Source: Streptomyces sp. CB01635 (GTDB lineage: Bacteria; Actinomycetota; Actinomycetes; Streptomycetales; Streptomycetaceae). Taken from it: a stretch of 64,000 nt of DNA. Within the stretch, counting starts at the first letter, position 1. Each line of letters begins with the position of its first letter. The position numbers and the translations under genes are program-made. The stretch covers positions 641,461 through 705,460 of the forward strand of contig NZ_NNBL01000003.1 in assembly GCF_002803065.1 (NCBI RefSeq), in the 5' to 3' direction. This document shows, piece after piece, positions 44,473-53,268 of the stretch. The notes under the pieces are model-generated. The model did no database searches, was not told the origin of the DNA, and was given only the letters and a program-made list of their open reading frames with translations.

Positions 44473-45327
44473 ATGCGATCCGCCGAGCCGGCCCATGACG
44501 CAGCGTCGGTGTGGGACATCGCCACCCCCTCGCGGCACGGTCGGCTGCCCGGCGTCAGCATGGCCGGATTCCGCGCCCGTACGACCGGCCTCGTCGACCT
44601 GGGTGTGGTCCCGTACCCGGCCGTCACGGTGGCCGTCGACCTCGGCGACGGGCCGATCGTCGTCGACGACTTCAGCGGCCGGCAGCAGAGCGGCAGCGTC
44701 GTCCTGGGACTCGGGTCCGGCGGGGTTCGAGCCCGCGGCCGGGACGTCGAATGCCTGCAGATACGGCTGTCGCCGCTGGTCGCGCACGCGGTGCTCGGCG
44801 CCGGTGCGGAGTCGGGCGCCACGGTGGTCTCCCTCGACGACCTCTGGGGCCACGACGCAGCGCGCACCCAAGAGCAACTGCGCGCTGCCGAGACCTGGGA
44901 CGACCGGTTCGCGGTCGCGCAGGCCGCACTCGTCCGACGACATGCGGCAGGCCGCCGAGCGGTCGAGCCTGAAGTCGCCTTCGTGTGGCGGCAGATGGTG
45001 ACGCATCGGGGAGGGGTTCGGGTCGAGCGCCTGGCAGCCGAGGTCGGCTGGAGCCGTAAGCGTCTGTGGTCCCGTTTCCGAGCCCAGATCGGTCTCAACC
45101 CCAAGCGCGCCGCGCAGCTGGTCCGTTTCGACCACGCGGCCCACCGTCTGGCCGTGGGGCACAGCGCCGCACGGGTGGCGGCGGAGATCGGCTACGCCGA
45201 CCAGTCCCACCTCCATCGCGACGTCATGGCCTTCGCCGGTGTGACGCCCACGGCCGTCGCGGTCGCGCCGTGGCTCGCGGTCGACGACGTCGCGTGGGCC
45301 GCCCCCGCATACCTGTCCCCGTCTTGA
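44473..45327 (+). CDS. AraC-family transcriptional regulator
   Basis: 284 aa from ATG 44473. The C-terminal AraC helix-turn-helix is clear: VRVERLAAEVGWSRKRLWSR, FRAQIGLNPKRAAQLVRFDH and AARVAAEIGYADQSHLHRD, followed by FAGVTPTAVAVAP. The N-terminal 170 residues are a cupin-like effector domain (HGRLPGVSMAGFRARTTGLV). Start 112 bases from the divergent amidase start. Its last codons lie in the first copy of a tandem repeat. Confidence 0.9.
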   Translation: MRSAEPAHDAASVWDIATPSRHGRLPGVSMAGFRARTTGLVDLGVVPYPAVTVAVDLGDGPIVVDDFSGRQQSGSVVLGLGSGGVRARGRDVECLQIRLSPLVAHAVLGAGAESGATVVSLDDLWGHDAARTQEQLRAAETWDDRFAVAQAALVRRHAAGRRAVEPEVAFVWRQMVTHRGGVRVERLAAEVGWSRKRLWSRFRAQIGLNPKRAAQLVRFDHAAHRLAVGHSAARVAAEIGYADQSHLHRDVMAFAGVTPTAVAVAPWLAVDDVAWAAPAYLSPS

Positions 45328-45368
45328 CGTCTTGACGTCTTGACGTCTTGACGTCTTGACGTCTTGAC
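45321..45368. repeat. 8-bp tandem repeat, six copies (GTCTTGAC)
   Basis: Six perfect copies. The first contains the TGA stop of the AraC-type gene; the array fills the start of the 138-bp gap before the methyltransferase gene. Confidence 0.95.
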
Positions 45369-45465
45369 CCACAGTCCGCACCAGGCAGGCATGAGGGCGG
45401 TCGCGCGGTTCACGGGGGAACATTTCTACAAGACGCCCGGCAATCGAGCCGGTGACACTGCGAGC

Positions 45466-46200
45466 ATGTCCAAGAACCGGAAAGACTCCCCGCTGCCGCG
45501 CGTCCAGTGGCCGCGGTACGGCATTGACGCTCCAGCGTTCCCGGCGGTGCTCGGCGCCGCCGGCGCGGCCTGCTGCCTGGCCGCCGGCCGATGGCGGCCA
45601 GGACGGAAAGCGCTGGCAACTGCGGGCACAGTACTGATCGCCCACACCGGCATCTACCTGCGCACCACACTGCACGGCAAACTGCAGGTCTGGAGGCGGG
45701 AGTTGGACCGGGCCGACTTGAAGGGCGACGAGCAGCTCCTTGACCTCGGCTGCGGTCGCGGCGCGGTGCTGATCGAGGCGGCCAGGCGGCTGCCGACGGG
45801 ACACGCCGTGGGCGTGGACCTGTGGTCCGGAACGGACCAGAGCGGGAACCGGCCCGAAGTCACGCTCTCCAACGCGGCTGCGGCAGGGGTCGCCGACCGG
45901 GTGGAGGTACGTACCGCCGACATGACCGAGTTGCCGTTTGCGGACGGCTCCTTCGACGTCGTGACGAGCGCGCTGGCGATCCACAACATCCCGTCGCCCG
46001 AGGAGCGGTACCGCGCGGTGGACGAGGCCATGCGGGTGCTGCGCCCCGGCGGCCAGTTGATCGTCGCCGACTTCTGGCCCATGGCCAGGAAGTACGCCGA
46101 GCACATCGGGCGGGGCACGCTGCGCGGACTGGGCCCCGAGTACTGGTACGGCGGCCCGTGGCTCGGCGTCACACTTCTGCATGCCGTCAAGGAGCGCTGA
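45466..46200 (+). CDS. Class I SAM-dependent methyltransferase with N-terminal membrane segments
   Basis: 244 aa from ATG 45466; upstream frame is partly tandem repeat. Two hydrophobic stretches come first (FPAVLGAAGAACCLAAG and LATAGTVLIAHTGIYL). Motif I LLDLGCGRGAVLIEAARRLP, VGVDLWSG, RTADMTELPFADGSFDVVTS and LRPGGQLIVADFWP give the Rossmann methyltransferase core. The acceptor is unknown. Convergent with the acetyltransferase gene. Confidence 0.9.
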   Translation: MSKNRKDSPLPRVQWPRYGIDAPAFPAVLGAAGAACCLAAGRWRPGRKALATAGTVLIAHTGIYLRTTLHGKLQVWRRELDRADLKGDEQLLDLGCGRGAVLIEAARRLPTGHAVGVDLWSGTDQSGNRPEVTLSNAAAAGVADRVEVRTADMTELPFADGSFDVVTSALAIHNIPSPEERYRAVDEAMRVLRPGGQLIVADFWPMARKYAEHIGRGTLRGLGPEYWYGGPWLGVTLLHAVKER

Positions 46201-46295
46201 GCCGGTCGCACGGCTCCTGAGGGGACGATCGTGTGCGGGGGCGATGTCCGCGCTGCAAGTGACGAGTGGCGCTGAGATGGGCGGTCGCCAAGCAC

Positions 46296-46322
46296 GGGAC
46301 GGGCGTTGAGGGCGCCCGTCCC
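46296..46322. terminator. Hairpin between convergent genes
   Basis: GGGACGGGCG (46296-46305) and CGCCCGTCCC (46313-46322): a perfect 10-bp stem with a 7-base loop, between the methyltransferase and acetyltransferase 3' ends. Confidence 0.75.
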
Positions 46323-46328
46323 AGGTCT

Positions 46329-46811
46329 TCAGAGCTGCCGGAAGTAGACCATCGCCGGAAACGGCGTGCACCCGAGCTGCTCGTAGAGGGCACGAGCGGG
46401 TGCGTGGAAGGGGTCGCCTCCGGTACCGATCTCGACCAGTCCGGCTCCGAGGGCCCGCATCTGTGCGAAGGCGTGCTCGCACAGTGCGGTGCCTACGCGG
46501 TGTCGACGGTGCTTGGCCGAGACAGCGAGGATCGTGACACTGCCCTTCCTGCCGACCGGTTCGACACTCCACGCCACGTAGCCCGCGATGCCGTCCTCGG
46601 CCTCGGCGACGGCGACGTATGCGTGCCGTTCGGGTGCGTGGAGCTCGGCGACCTGCTTGCGGTAGTCGTCACGCCAACTGCCGTGCTGGATGGCGAAGAT
46701 GACGTCGCCTGTCAAAGGGCGGAAGGAGTCCTCGTAGAACGGCCGGAACGTCTCGATGGTCAGTTCGGTGAGTGACGCCAGGTCGCGCTGAGAGAACGCG
46801 CGGATGAACAT
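46329..46811 (-). CDS. GNAT-family N-acetyltransferase
   Basis: 160 aa from ATG 46811 (AAAGG upstream). The acetyl-CoA-binding motif A is VTILAVSAKHRRHRVGTALC, with the R/Q-x-x-G-x-G/A loop (RHRVGTA). IRAFSQRDLASLTEL opens the fold and FHAPARALYEQLGCTPFPAM closes it. Substrate not predictable. It stands alone beside the large gap that precedes the polysaccharide operon. Confidence 0.92.
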   Translation of the reverse strand: MFIRAFSQRDLASLTELTIETFRPFYEDSFRPLTGDVIFAIQHGSWRDDYRKQVAELHAPERHAYVAVAEAEDGIAGYVAWSVEPVGRKGSVTILAVSAKHRRHRVGTALCEHAFAQMRALGAGLVEIGTGGDPFHAPARALYEQLGCTPFPAMVYFRQL

Positions 46812-47626
46812 GGAAGTCTGCCTTTCGGGCTGAGGGCTTGATACCCGGACGGAACAAGGGCATCGGTCGGCCCGCTCGCAGCCACAGGATCGACGGTGAG
46901 CCGGGCCCTCAGCGACGGGTACGCCAAGCGGCAAAACATTCCATGGCCCGCAGCGTAGTGCCCGATGCGCGAGCTGCGGCCTGGTGCACGCGGGGGGTGT
47001 CGTCTGTCGCGCGGCGGCGATGCGTCGACTTCAAAGGTGTGTGGCCGGGCCCCTGGATCCGCCACGGCGTTTGCGTGTGGCAATCCGATCGGCCGGTTGC
47101 GATCCGTTCTCACGTGCCGTCGATCGGTCGCACCCGACATCCACCGTCCCGTGCTCACCGGCACGATCCGCCGGACAGGCCGCCCAGTTGGCGGTGACAG
47201 GACCTCGGGATTGCCGGTGTCGGCAGCCGGAGAACTCCCGCCATCACAGGTCAGAGCCACTTCTTCGTCATCACGGCACCGCGGATGGCCACCGGTCCGT
47301 GGATCCAGCTTCAAATCTTGAGCACAAATTCCACACATCCCTCTCTCCAGATGGGCCCCGATGGTCTAGATTGACCGTGCTTCGCATGCTGGGACACGAG
47401 GCGACAAATGATGATCTATTGGTCAGGTGTGACGGACGGCCAGCAGCTGCGTCTCCGGCGCCGGGCGTGGGGGTGATCGATTCTTGGAGCCTGCAAGGGG
47501 CTTTGGGTGCGGGGAGCACCCGAGGTTGCGACGGGTTCGCACGCACATCGAGGGCCTGGCAGGACATGCGATTCTGCGGTCGCCGGGGTGGGTTGCTCAA
47601 GTAGCGCTGAAATAACGGGGATGTCG
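46812..47626. other. Long non-coding leader region of the polysaccharide operon
   Basis: About 800 bases with no credible gene on either strand (short frames lack Streptomyces codon pattern). The part 47300-47420 is unusually AT-rich for this DNA (for example TCAAATCTTGAGCACAAATT and GGTCTAGATTGACC), so promoters and a long 5' leader are expected here. I could not fix a -10/-35 pair with confidence and recognised no riboswitch. Confidence 0.5.
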
Positions 47627-47735
47627 TGCGCGGGGGGCGGGGGCCTCCCGGGGGAGGAACAGCGCGGCGCGGGGGTGGGGGCCTCCGAGGGGAAGGACTG
47701 TGCGGGGCGGGGGCCTTCTGGGGGGAGGGACAGTG
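47627..47735. repeat. Three imperfect ~35-bp G-rich units at the first gene's start
   Basis: Each unit has a GGGGGCCT core followed by GGGG(G)AGGRAC or GGGGAAGGACT. CCT positions are 47644, 47682 and 47714 (spacing 38 and 32). Units 2 and 3 each end with a ribosome-site-like purine run before a GTG (47700, 47733), so the first gene has two possible starts. The same block (GCCTGGGGGGAGGAACG) recurs before the next gene at about 49309. Confidence 0.65.
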
Positions 47736-49256
47736 TTGGGCGACCACGTCGAACGACTGGGGACCGGGGTGGGTTCTGTGCGGCAGGGGGAATTGGTCGG
47801 CCCTTTAACGCCGGCGCGCGAGCGTCTGGCGAACGGGGCGATCAGTCAGCTGGCCAACGATTGGGAGCAGCGGTACCGCCGTACCGTGATCACCAGCGAT
47901 ACCGTGGCCACCGCCTTGGTGGTGGCGGCGATCGGCAACTTTTTCGGGGCCCGGGACGCGGCCAACTGGCACGAGAAGTGGGGAATTCTCGCATTCGGCA
48001 CCGAGCTCCTTGTGCTGGGAGCGCTTGCGGTGAGCCGGTCGTGGGCTCCGGCCGTGCTCGGCCAGGGCGCCGAGGAATTCCGCCGGCTCGGACGTTCGCT
48101 GTTCATGGCGACCGTCGTGCTGGCGCTCGGCGGGATAGCCCTCACCTCGCGCAACATCAAGCTCTGGATCTTCGTCGCGATCCCCGCGATCGCGCTCGTC
48201 ACCATGACTGAGCGGTATCTGCTCCGCGTCTCGCTGCACAAACAGCGGAAGGAAGGACGGTGCCTGAGACCGGTGCTTGCTGCCGGGAGCGTGGCCACCG
48301 TGCGCGACCTGATCGCCCGAACCCGCAAGTTCCCGCACCTCGGCTGGCGGGTGGATGCGGTGTGCACGACGGACGGTCTCGGGCTCGACGGTGACCAACT
48401 GGAGGGGGTGCCGGTCGTCGGCCGGCTGTCGGACGTCGCGGGCCACGTCCGCCGCGACGGCTACCGTGTCGTCGCGGTCACACCGGACCCGCACTGGTCA
48501 CCGGACCGGTTGCAGCGGCTGGCCTGGAACCTCGAAGGCAGCGATGCCGAGATGGTCGTGGCCCCCGTGCTGATGGAGGTGGCCGGCCCGCGGCTGCACG
48601 TCGACGCGGTGCTCGGGATCCCGCTGCTGCGGGTCAGCATGCCGACCTTCACCGGGGGCCGCAGGGCGGTCAAAGGGGTCGTGGATCGGACGGGCGCGGC
48701 GGTCCTGCTGCTCCTGTTCGCGCCGCTGATGGTGCTCGTCGGGCTGCTCGTACTGGTGGACAGCCGGGGCGGGGCGGTCTATCGCCAGCGCAGAGTCGGC
48801 AAGGACGGCCACGAGTTCACCATTTTCAAGTTCCGCACCATGGTCGTCGGGGCTGACGGGGCCCGGGCCGCGCTGGCCGACCGCAACGAGGGCGCAGGCC
48901 TGCTGTTCAAGCTTCGCCGGGATCCGCGGGTGACCCGGGTGGGGGCAGTGCTGCGCCGGTACTCGATCGACGAGCTCCCGCAGCTTTTCAACGTGCTCAC
49001 CGGATCGATGTCGCTCGTCGGTCCGAGGCCTCCGCTGCCGGAGGAGTCCGCTGCGTACGGCCCGGACATCCGTCGGCGGCTGCTGGTCAAGCCCGGGCTC
49101 ACCGGTCTGTGGCAGATCAGTGGACGCAGCGACCTGCCGTGGGAGGAGGCGGTCCGGCTCGACCTGCGGTACGTGGAGGACTGGTCGCTCGCCCTGGACG
49201 CAGTGATCTTGTGGAAGACGCTGCGTGCGGTGCTGCAGGGGCAGGGGGCTTACTGA
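47733..49256 (+). CDS. Exopolysaccharide priming phosphoglycosyltransferase (PssA/WcaJ-type)
   Basis: 507 aa from GTG 47733 (GGGGAGGG four bases upstream; GTG 47700 is an alternative). Four or five hydrophobic segments and a CoA-binding-like domain (LRPVLAAGSVATVRDLIART) precede the C-terminal catalytic domain: VYRQRRVGKDGHEFTIFKFR, DPRVTRVGAVLRRYSIDELP, QLFNVLTGSMSLVGPRPPLP and KPGLTGLWQISGRSDLPWEE. The catalytic Asp-Glu pair of this family is in YSIDELPQ. It transfers a sugar-1-phosphate to undecaprenyl phosphate at the inner membrane, the first step of repeat-unit assembly. Confidence 0.94.
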   Translation: MLGDHVERLGTGVGSVRQGELVGPLTPARERLANGAISQLANDWEQRYRRTVITSDTVATALVVAAIGNFFGARDAANWHEKWGILAFGTELLVLGALAVSRSWAPAVLGQGAEEFRRLGRSLFMATVVLALGGIALTSRNIKLWIFVAIPAIALVTMTERYLLRVSLHKQRKEGRCLRPVLAAGSVATVRDLIARTRKFPHLGWRVDAVCTTDGLGLDGDQLEGVPVVGRLSDVAGHVRRDGYRVVAVTPDPHWSPDRLQRLAWNLEGSDAEMVVAPVLMEVAGPRLHVDAVLGIPLLRVSMPTFTGGRRAVKGVVDRTGAAVLLLLFAPLMVLVGLLVLVDSRGGAVYRQRRVGKDGHEFTIFKFRTMVVGADGARAALADRNEGAGLLFKLRRDPRVTRVGAVLRRYSIDELPQLFNVLTGSMSLVGPRPPLPEESAAYGPDIRRRLLVKPGLTGLWQISGRSDLPWEEAVRLDLRYVEDWSLALDAVILWKTLRAVLQGQGAY

Positions 49257-49329
49257 TGCGCGAGGGTCATCGTCCGGCCGGCGCGCGGACCGCAGGCCGG
49301 AAAGGCCTGCCTGGGGGGAGGAACGGGTC

Positions 49330-50646
49330 ATGAGAGTAAGTGTTTTCGGGCTCGGCTACGTGGGCTGCGTGTCGGCCGCGTGCTTGGCGAGCCTGGGTCA
49401 CGAGGTCATCGGCGTGGACGTGAACCAGGTCAAGGTCGACCTGGTCAACGACGGCAAGGCGCCGGTGGTCGAGGAGCGGATCGGCGAGCTCACCGCCGAG
49501 GCCGTGCGGACCGGAGCGTTGCGCGCCACCGCCGACGTCCACGAGGCGATCATGGGCAGCGAGGTGTCGCTGGTCTGCGTGGGCACGCCGTCGGAGCCCA
49601 ACGGCAGCCTGTGCACGACGTACTTGGAGCGGGTCACCGAGCAGATCGGCGCCGCGCTGGCCGAGCGGAGCGGTCGGCATACTGTCGTGCTCCGCAGCAC
49701 CATGCTCCCGGGCACCTGCCTGAACCTCCTGGTACCGATCCTGGAGAAGTACGTCGACGGCACGGCCGGGGTGGACTTCGGGGTCGCGGTCAACCCGGAG
49801 TTCCTGCGCGAGGGCACGAGCGTGGGGGACTTCTTCGACCCGCCGAAGACCGTCATCGGCGAGCTCGATCCGGCCAGCGGCGACGCGGTGGCGGCGCTGT
49901 ACGAAGGCCTGCCCGGCGAGCTGTTCCGGGTGCCGATCCCGACGGCCGAGGCCATCAAATACGCGGACAACGCGTTCCACGGCCTGAAGATCGGCTTCGC
50001 GAACGAGCTGGGTGCGGTGTGCCAGGCGCTCGGGGTGGACTCGCACCAGGTGATGGACGTGTTCCTGGCCGACCGCAAGCTGAACATCAGCCCCGCCTAC
50101 CTGCGGCCCGGCTTCGCCTTCGGCGGTTCCTGCCTGCCCAAGGACCTGCGCAGCCTGGTCCACGCGGCGCAGCGGGCCGACGTCTCGGTGCCCATACTCG
50201 CCCACGTGCTGACCTCCAACTCCGCACATCTGCAACGCGCGGTGGAGCTGGTCGAGCGCACCGGCAAGCGCCGGGCGGGCCTGTTCGGGCTGTCCTTCAA
50301 ACCCGGCACCGACGACCTCCGTGAGAGCCCGCTCGTCGAGCTGGCGGAGCGGCTCATCGGCAAGGGATACGACCTGCGGATCTATGACGCCAACGTGAAC
50401 CTGTCACGACTGCTCGGCGCCAACCGCGAGTACATCGAGACCCGGTTGCCGCACATCGCGCAGCTGCTCGTGGACTCCGTCGACGAGGTGCTCGAGCACG
50501 CCGAGGTGTGCCTGGTCGGGACCAAGGATCCGGCCGTGCTGTCGGCGCTGCCCCATGACGACGGCACGCTGCTCGTCGACCTCATCCGCATTCCCGACGC
50601 CGATGCGCGCCGGGCCGAACCGGGATACATGGGCCTTGTCTGGTGA
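49330..50646 (+). CDS. Nucleotide-sugar 6-dehydrogenase, AlgD-like (GDP-mannose/UDP-glucose)
   Basis: 438 aa from ATG 49330 (GGAGG eight bases upstream), close to the length of AlgD. The NAD fold is MRVSVFGLGYVGCVSAACLA; the substrate site includes NPEFLREGTSVGDFFDPPKT; the catalytic Cys is C268 in FGGSCLPKDL; and VGTKDPAVL lies near the end. AlgD-type enzymes oxidise GDP-mannose to GDP-mannuronate in two NAD steps; close relatives use UDP sugars. DFFDPPKTVIGE favours the AlgD group. It supplies the uronic acid residue of the polysaccharide. Confidence 0.92.
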   Translation: MRVSVFGLGYVGCVSAACLASLGHEVIGVDVNQVKVDLVNDGKAPVVEERIGELTAEAVRTGALRATADVHEAIMGSEVSLVCVGTPSEPNGSLCTTYLERVTEQIGAALAERSGRHTVVLRSTMLPGTCLNLLVPILEKYVDGTAGVDFGVAVNPEFLREGTSVGDFFDPPKTVIGELDPASGDAVAALYEGLPGELFRVPIPTAEAIKYADNAFHGLKIGFANELGAVCQALGVDSHQVMDVFLADRKLNISPAYLRPGFAFGGSCLPKDLRSLVHAAQRADVSVPILAHVLTSNSAHLQRAVELVERTGKRRAGLFGLSFKPGTDDLRESPLVELAERLIGKGYDLRIYDANVNLSRLLGANREYIETRLPHIAQLLVDSVDEVLEHAEVCLVGTKDPAVLSALPHDDGTLLVDLIRIPDADARRAEPGYMGLVW

Positions 50647-51901
50647 CGTACGCAGCGGCGCCGGGCCTGCCCGGCGCGCGCTGATCCTGGTGGAGAACCT
50701 GTCGGTGCCGTTCGACCGGCGTGTGTGGCAGGAGTGCACGACACTGCGCGACGCGGGCTGGACGGTGGACGTCATCTGTCCTCAAGGGGAGAAGCGGGAC
50801 ACGGAGTTGGAGGCTTCGATCGACGGGGTGCGGATCCACCGCTACCCGTTGCGCGCGGCCACCGGCGGTCCGGCCGGCTACCTGCGGGAGTACGGAACGG
50901 CGTTGTGGCATACGCTCCGGCTGGCCCGCAAGGTCGGCCCGGTCGACGTGGTGCACGCCTGCAACCCGCCCGACCTGCTGTTCCTGCCGGCACTGTGGAT
51001 GAAGCGGCACGGGGCGCGGTTCATCTTCGACCAGCACGACCTGGTACCCGAGCTGTACCTCTCCCGGTTCGACCGCGGCGAGGACCTGCTCTACCGCGCT
51101 GTGTGCGCGCTGGAACGGCGGACCTACCGGGCCGCGGACATCGTGCTCGCCACGAACGAGAGCTACCGGGACGTCGCCGTGCGCCGTGGCGGTCGGCGGC
51201 CGGCGGACGTCTTCGTGGTGCGCAGCGCACCCGACATCGACCGGTTCCATCCGGTGCCGCCCGAGCCGGAGTTGAGGCGCGGCAAGCCTCATCTGCTGTG
51301 CTACCTCGGCGTCATGGGACCGCAGGACGGCGTCGACTACGCCTTGCGGGCCCTCGCGAAGCTGCGCGACGAACTCGGGCGGACCGACTGGCATGCGGTG
51401 TTCGTCGGCGCCGGAGACGCGTTCGACGCGATGGTGGAGCTGTCCCAGCGGCTCGGGCTCTCGGAGCAGGTGCAGTTCACCGGGCGCGTTCCGGACGCCG
51501 ACCTGGTGCGCTACTTGTCCACCGCGGACGTGTGCCTTTCCCCCGACCCGCGCAATCCGCTCAACGACGTCTCGACCATGAACAAGGTCCTGGAGTACAT
51601 GGTGATGGGCCGTCCGATCGTCTCCTTCGACCTCCGGGAGGCGCGCGTCTCCGCCGGTGACGCCGCCGTCTACGCGCCCGCCAACGACGAGGCCGAATTC
51701 GCCAAGCTCATCATGCTGCTGCTTGACGATCCGGAGCAGCGGGCCCGGATGGGCAAGATCGGCCAGGAGCGGATCAGCGGGCAGCTTTCCTGGAAGAACT
51801 CGCAGGCGTCGCTGCTCGCCGCCTACGCCGCCGCGTGCCGTGACCACACTCCGGTGTCGGCGGGCGACCCGGTCCGGGCGCGGGGGAGGCAGCACCCTTG
51901 A
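50603..51901 (+). CDS. Glycosyltransferase family 4
   Basis: About 432 aa. The start is uncertain: ATG 50603 (44-bp overlap with the dehydrogenase) or TTG 50636 are in frame, and the GTG at the overlap is not. The conserved start of the fold is ALILVENLSVPFDRRVWQEC; then ARFIFDQHDLVPELYLSRFD, VQFTGRVPDADLVRYLSTAD and STMNKVLEYMVMGRPIVSFD, the GT4 nucleotide-sugar-binding end. Similar to WbuB-type transferases. It adds a sugar to the lipid-linked repeat unit. Confidence 0.9.
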   Translation: MRAGPNRDTWALSGDVRSGAGPARRALILVENLSVPFDRRVWQECTTLRDAGWTVDVICPQGEKRDTELEASIDGVRIHRYPLRAATGGPAGYLREYGTALWHTLRLARKVGPVDVVHACNPPDLLFLPALWMKRHGARFIFDQHDLVPELYLSRFDRGEDLLYRAVCALERRTYRAADIVLATNESYRDVAVRRGGRRPADVFVVRSAPDIDRFHPVPPEPELRRGKPHLLCYLGVMGPQDGVDYALRALAKLRDELGRTDWHAVFVGAGDAFDAMVELSQRLGLSEQVQFTGRVPDADLVRYLSTADVCLSPDPRNPLNDVSTMNKVLEYMVMGRPIVSFDLREARVSAGDAAVYAPANDEAEFAKLIMLLLDDPEQRARMGKIGQERISGQLSWKNSQASLLAAYAAACRDHTPVSAGDPVRARGRQHP

Positions 51902-53268
51902 GCGATGACACGATACGTCTGGTCACGATCGGACGGATTCTGCGTAGGCGCTGGCGGCTTCTCGCCGTTCTCACCGTGGTGGGCGCGCTCGTCGGCTACG
52001 GCGCCTCGGTGGTGGTGTTTCCGCCGCGCTACACGGCGTCGACATCGGTACTGCTGCCGGGGCAGTGGGAAGAGCGCGAACTACTGACCCAGCTGGACAT
52101 CGCGACCAGTTCGTCGGTGGTCGACCCCGTGGCGGCCAAGCTCGGCTGGAGGGGCGTCAGCGCCGCCGGGCTGCGGGACCGGGTGAGCGCCAAGGCCGCC
52201 GACGGGAACATCATCAAGATCTCGGGAACGGCCGACACCCCGAAGCGCGCGCAGCAGCTCTCCGACCGGGTGGCCGAGGAATTCGTCGGATTCGCCGCGC
52301 GGCTCGCGGGCGGCAGCACCGACCCCGACGCGGCTACCGGGCCCGAGGCGCTGCGGCAGCAGGTGGTGGAGACCAACCGTCGCATCACCGACCTGGCCAA
52401 TGCGGCCGATCCGGGCAAGACCGTGGAGAGCGTGCAGGCCCGCACCGAGCTCGAGAAGCTGCGCACCTCGCTGGAGGAGGCCATGACGAAGCTGGACCAG
52501 GCCGACCCGGCGGCCGACAGGGCCGGCCTGGTCGTCATGGGGCCGGCGGCCCGGCCGACCGGCGAGGCGCCGCCGACGAGGATGCAACTCACCGTCGCTG
52601 GGGCGCTGCTGTTCTTCCTGCTCGCGGTCATCGGCCATCTCGCCGTCGCACGGGTGAACCGCCGACTGCGCACCGAACCGGAGATCGCCGCGGCGCTGGG
52701 CTCGACGCTCCTCGGCACCGTCGACGTGCCGGGTGAACGGCCCGCGGACCGGCCCGAAGACCGTGGCACGCGAGCCCGGATCCGCCGACTCCTCGGCATC
52801 GACACCCGGTGGGACATACCGACCCCGCAGAGGTCCGGCGACGAGGCCGGCAGGCGGATCCGCTACCGGCGGGTGTGCGCTCGCCTCCGGGACCGACTAC
52901 CGGCCCCCCGGCGACTGCTGGTTGTCGTACCGAACGGCGACGAGACCGCCCGCCGGGCCGCCGGGCAGCTCGTGGCCGAGGCCAAGGGCGATCCGCTGCT
53001 GCGGGTGGTCGAGGTTTCGGTGGACCGGCCGATGGTGCCGGACCGCGGCACCGAGTCCGGCGCCCTGGTCGTGCTCAGCGCGGGCAACTGGACCGCAGGG
53101 CAGCTCGCCGGCATCGCCGAGGCGTGTGCGGACGGCAGACATGAAGTCGTCGGCATCGTCGTCGCCGGCACGGTCCGGGACCATCCGACGCGATCCGCCG
53201 GCCATCCTCCGCACGACGCCACTCCGGCGCTCGCGGTACCCGGCCACTCGACGGGAGGTTCCGCGTGA
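51898..53268 (+). CDS. Chain-length-determinant (Wzz/CpsC) protein with degenerate kinase-like tail
   Basis: 456 aa from TTG 51898, which overlaps the previous stop (TTGA) and has GGGAGG eight bases upstream. Two membrane helices (about 19-41 and 230-250) bracket a coiled extracellular region (TETNRRITDL-like, LEKLRTSLEEAMTKLDQADP), the Wzz pattern. The cytoplasmic ~180 residues read RLLVVVPNGDETARRAAGQL then VVLSAGNWTAGQLAGIAEAC, like a tyrosine-kinase (CpsD) fold. However, the Walker A lysine is missing, so it should not bind ATP normally. It likely controls polymer length by structure alone. Confidence 0.85.
   Translation: MSDDTIRLVTIGRILRRRWRLLAVLTVVGALVGYGASVVVFPPRYTASTSVLLPGQWEERELLTQLDIATSSSVVDPVAAKLGWRGVSAAGLRDRVSAKAADGNIIKISGTADTPKRAQQLSDRVAEEFVGFAARLAGGSTDPDAATGPEALRQQVVETNRRITDLANAADPGKTVESVQARTELEKLRTSLEEAMTKLDQADPAADRAGLVVMGPAARPTGEAPPTRMQLTVAGALLFFLLAVIGHLAVARVNRRLRTEPEIAAALGSTLLGTVDVPGERPADRPEDRGTRARIRRLLGIDTRWDIPTPQRSGDEAGRRIRYRRVCARLRDRLPAPRRLLVVVPNGDETARRAAGQLVAEAKGDPLLRVVEVSVDRPMVPDRGTESGALVVLSAGNWTAGQLAGIAEACADGRHEVVGIVVAGTVRDHPTRSAGHPPHDATPALAVPGHSTGGSA

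Noticed and set aside
42799..46572. Very long minus-strand frame of more than 1200 codons
   Set aside because: It crosses the amidase, AraC and methyltransferase genes in other frames, has no domain and includes the tandem array; an artefact of high GC content.
46760..47338. Possible minus-strand gene in the large gap
   Set aside because: No recognisable motif, weak codon pattern, overlaps the acetyltransferase start; treated as non-coding.
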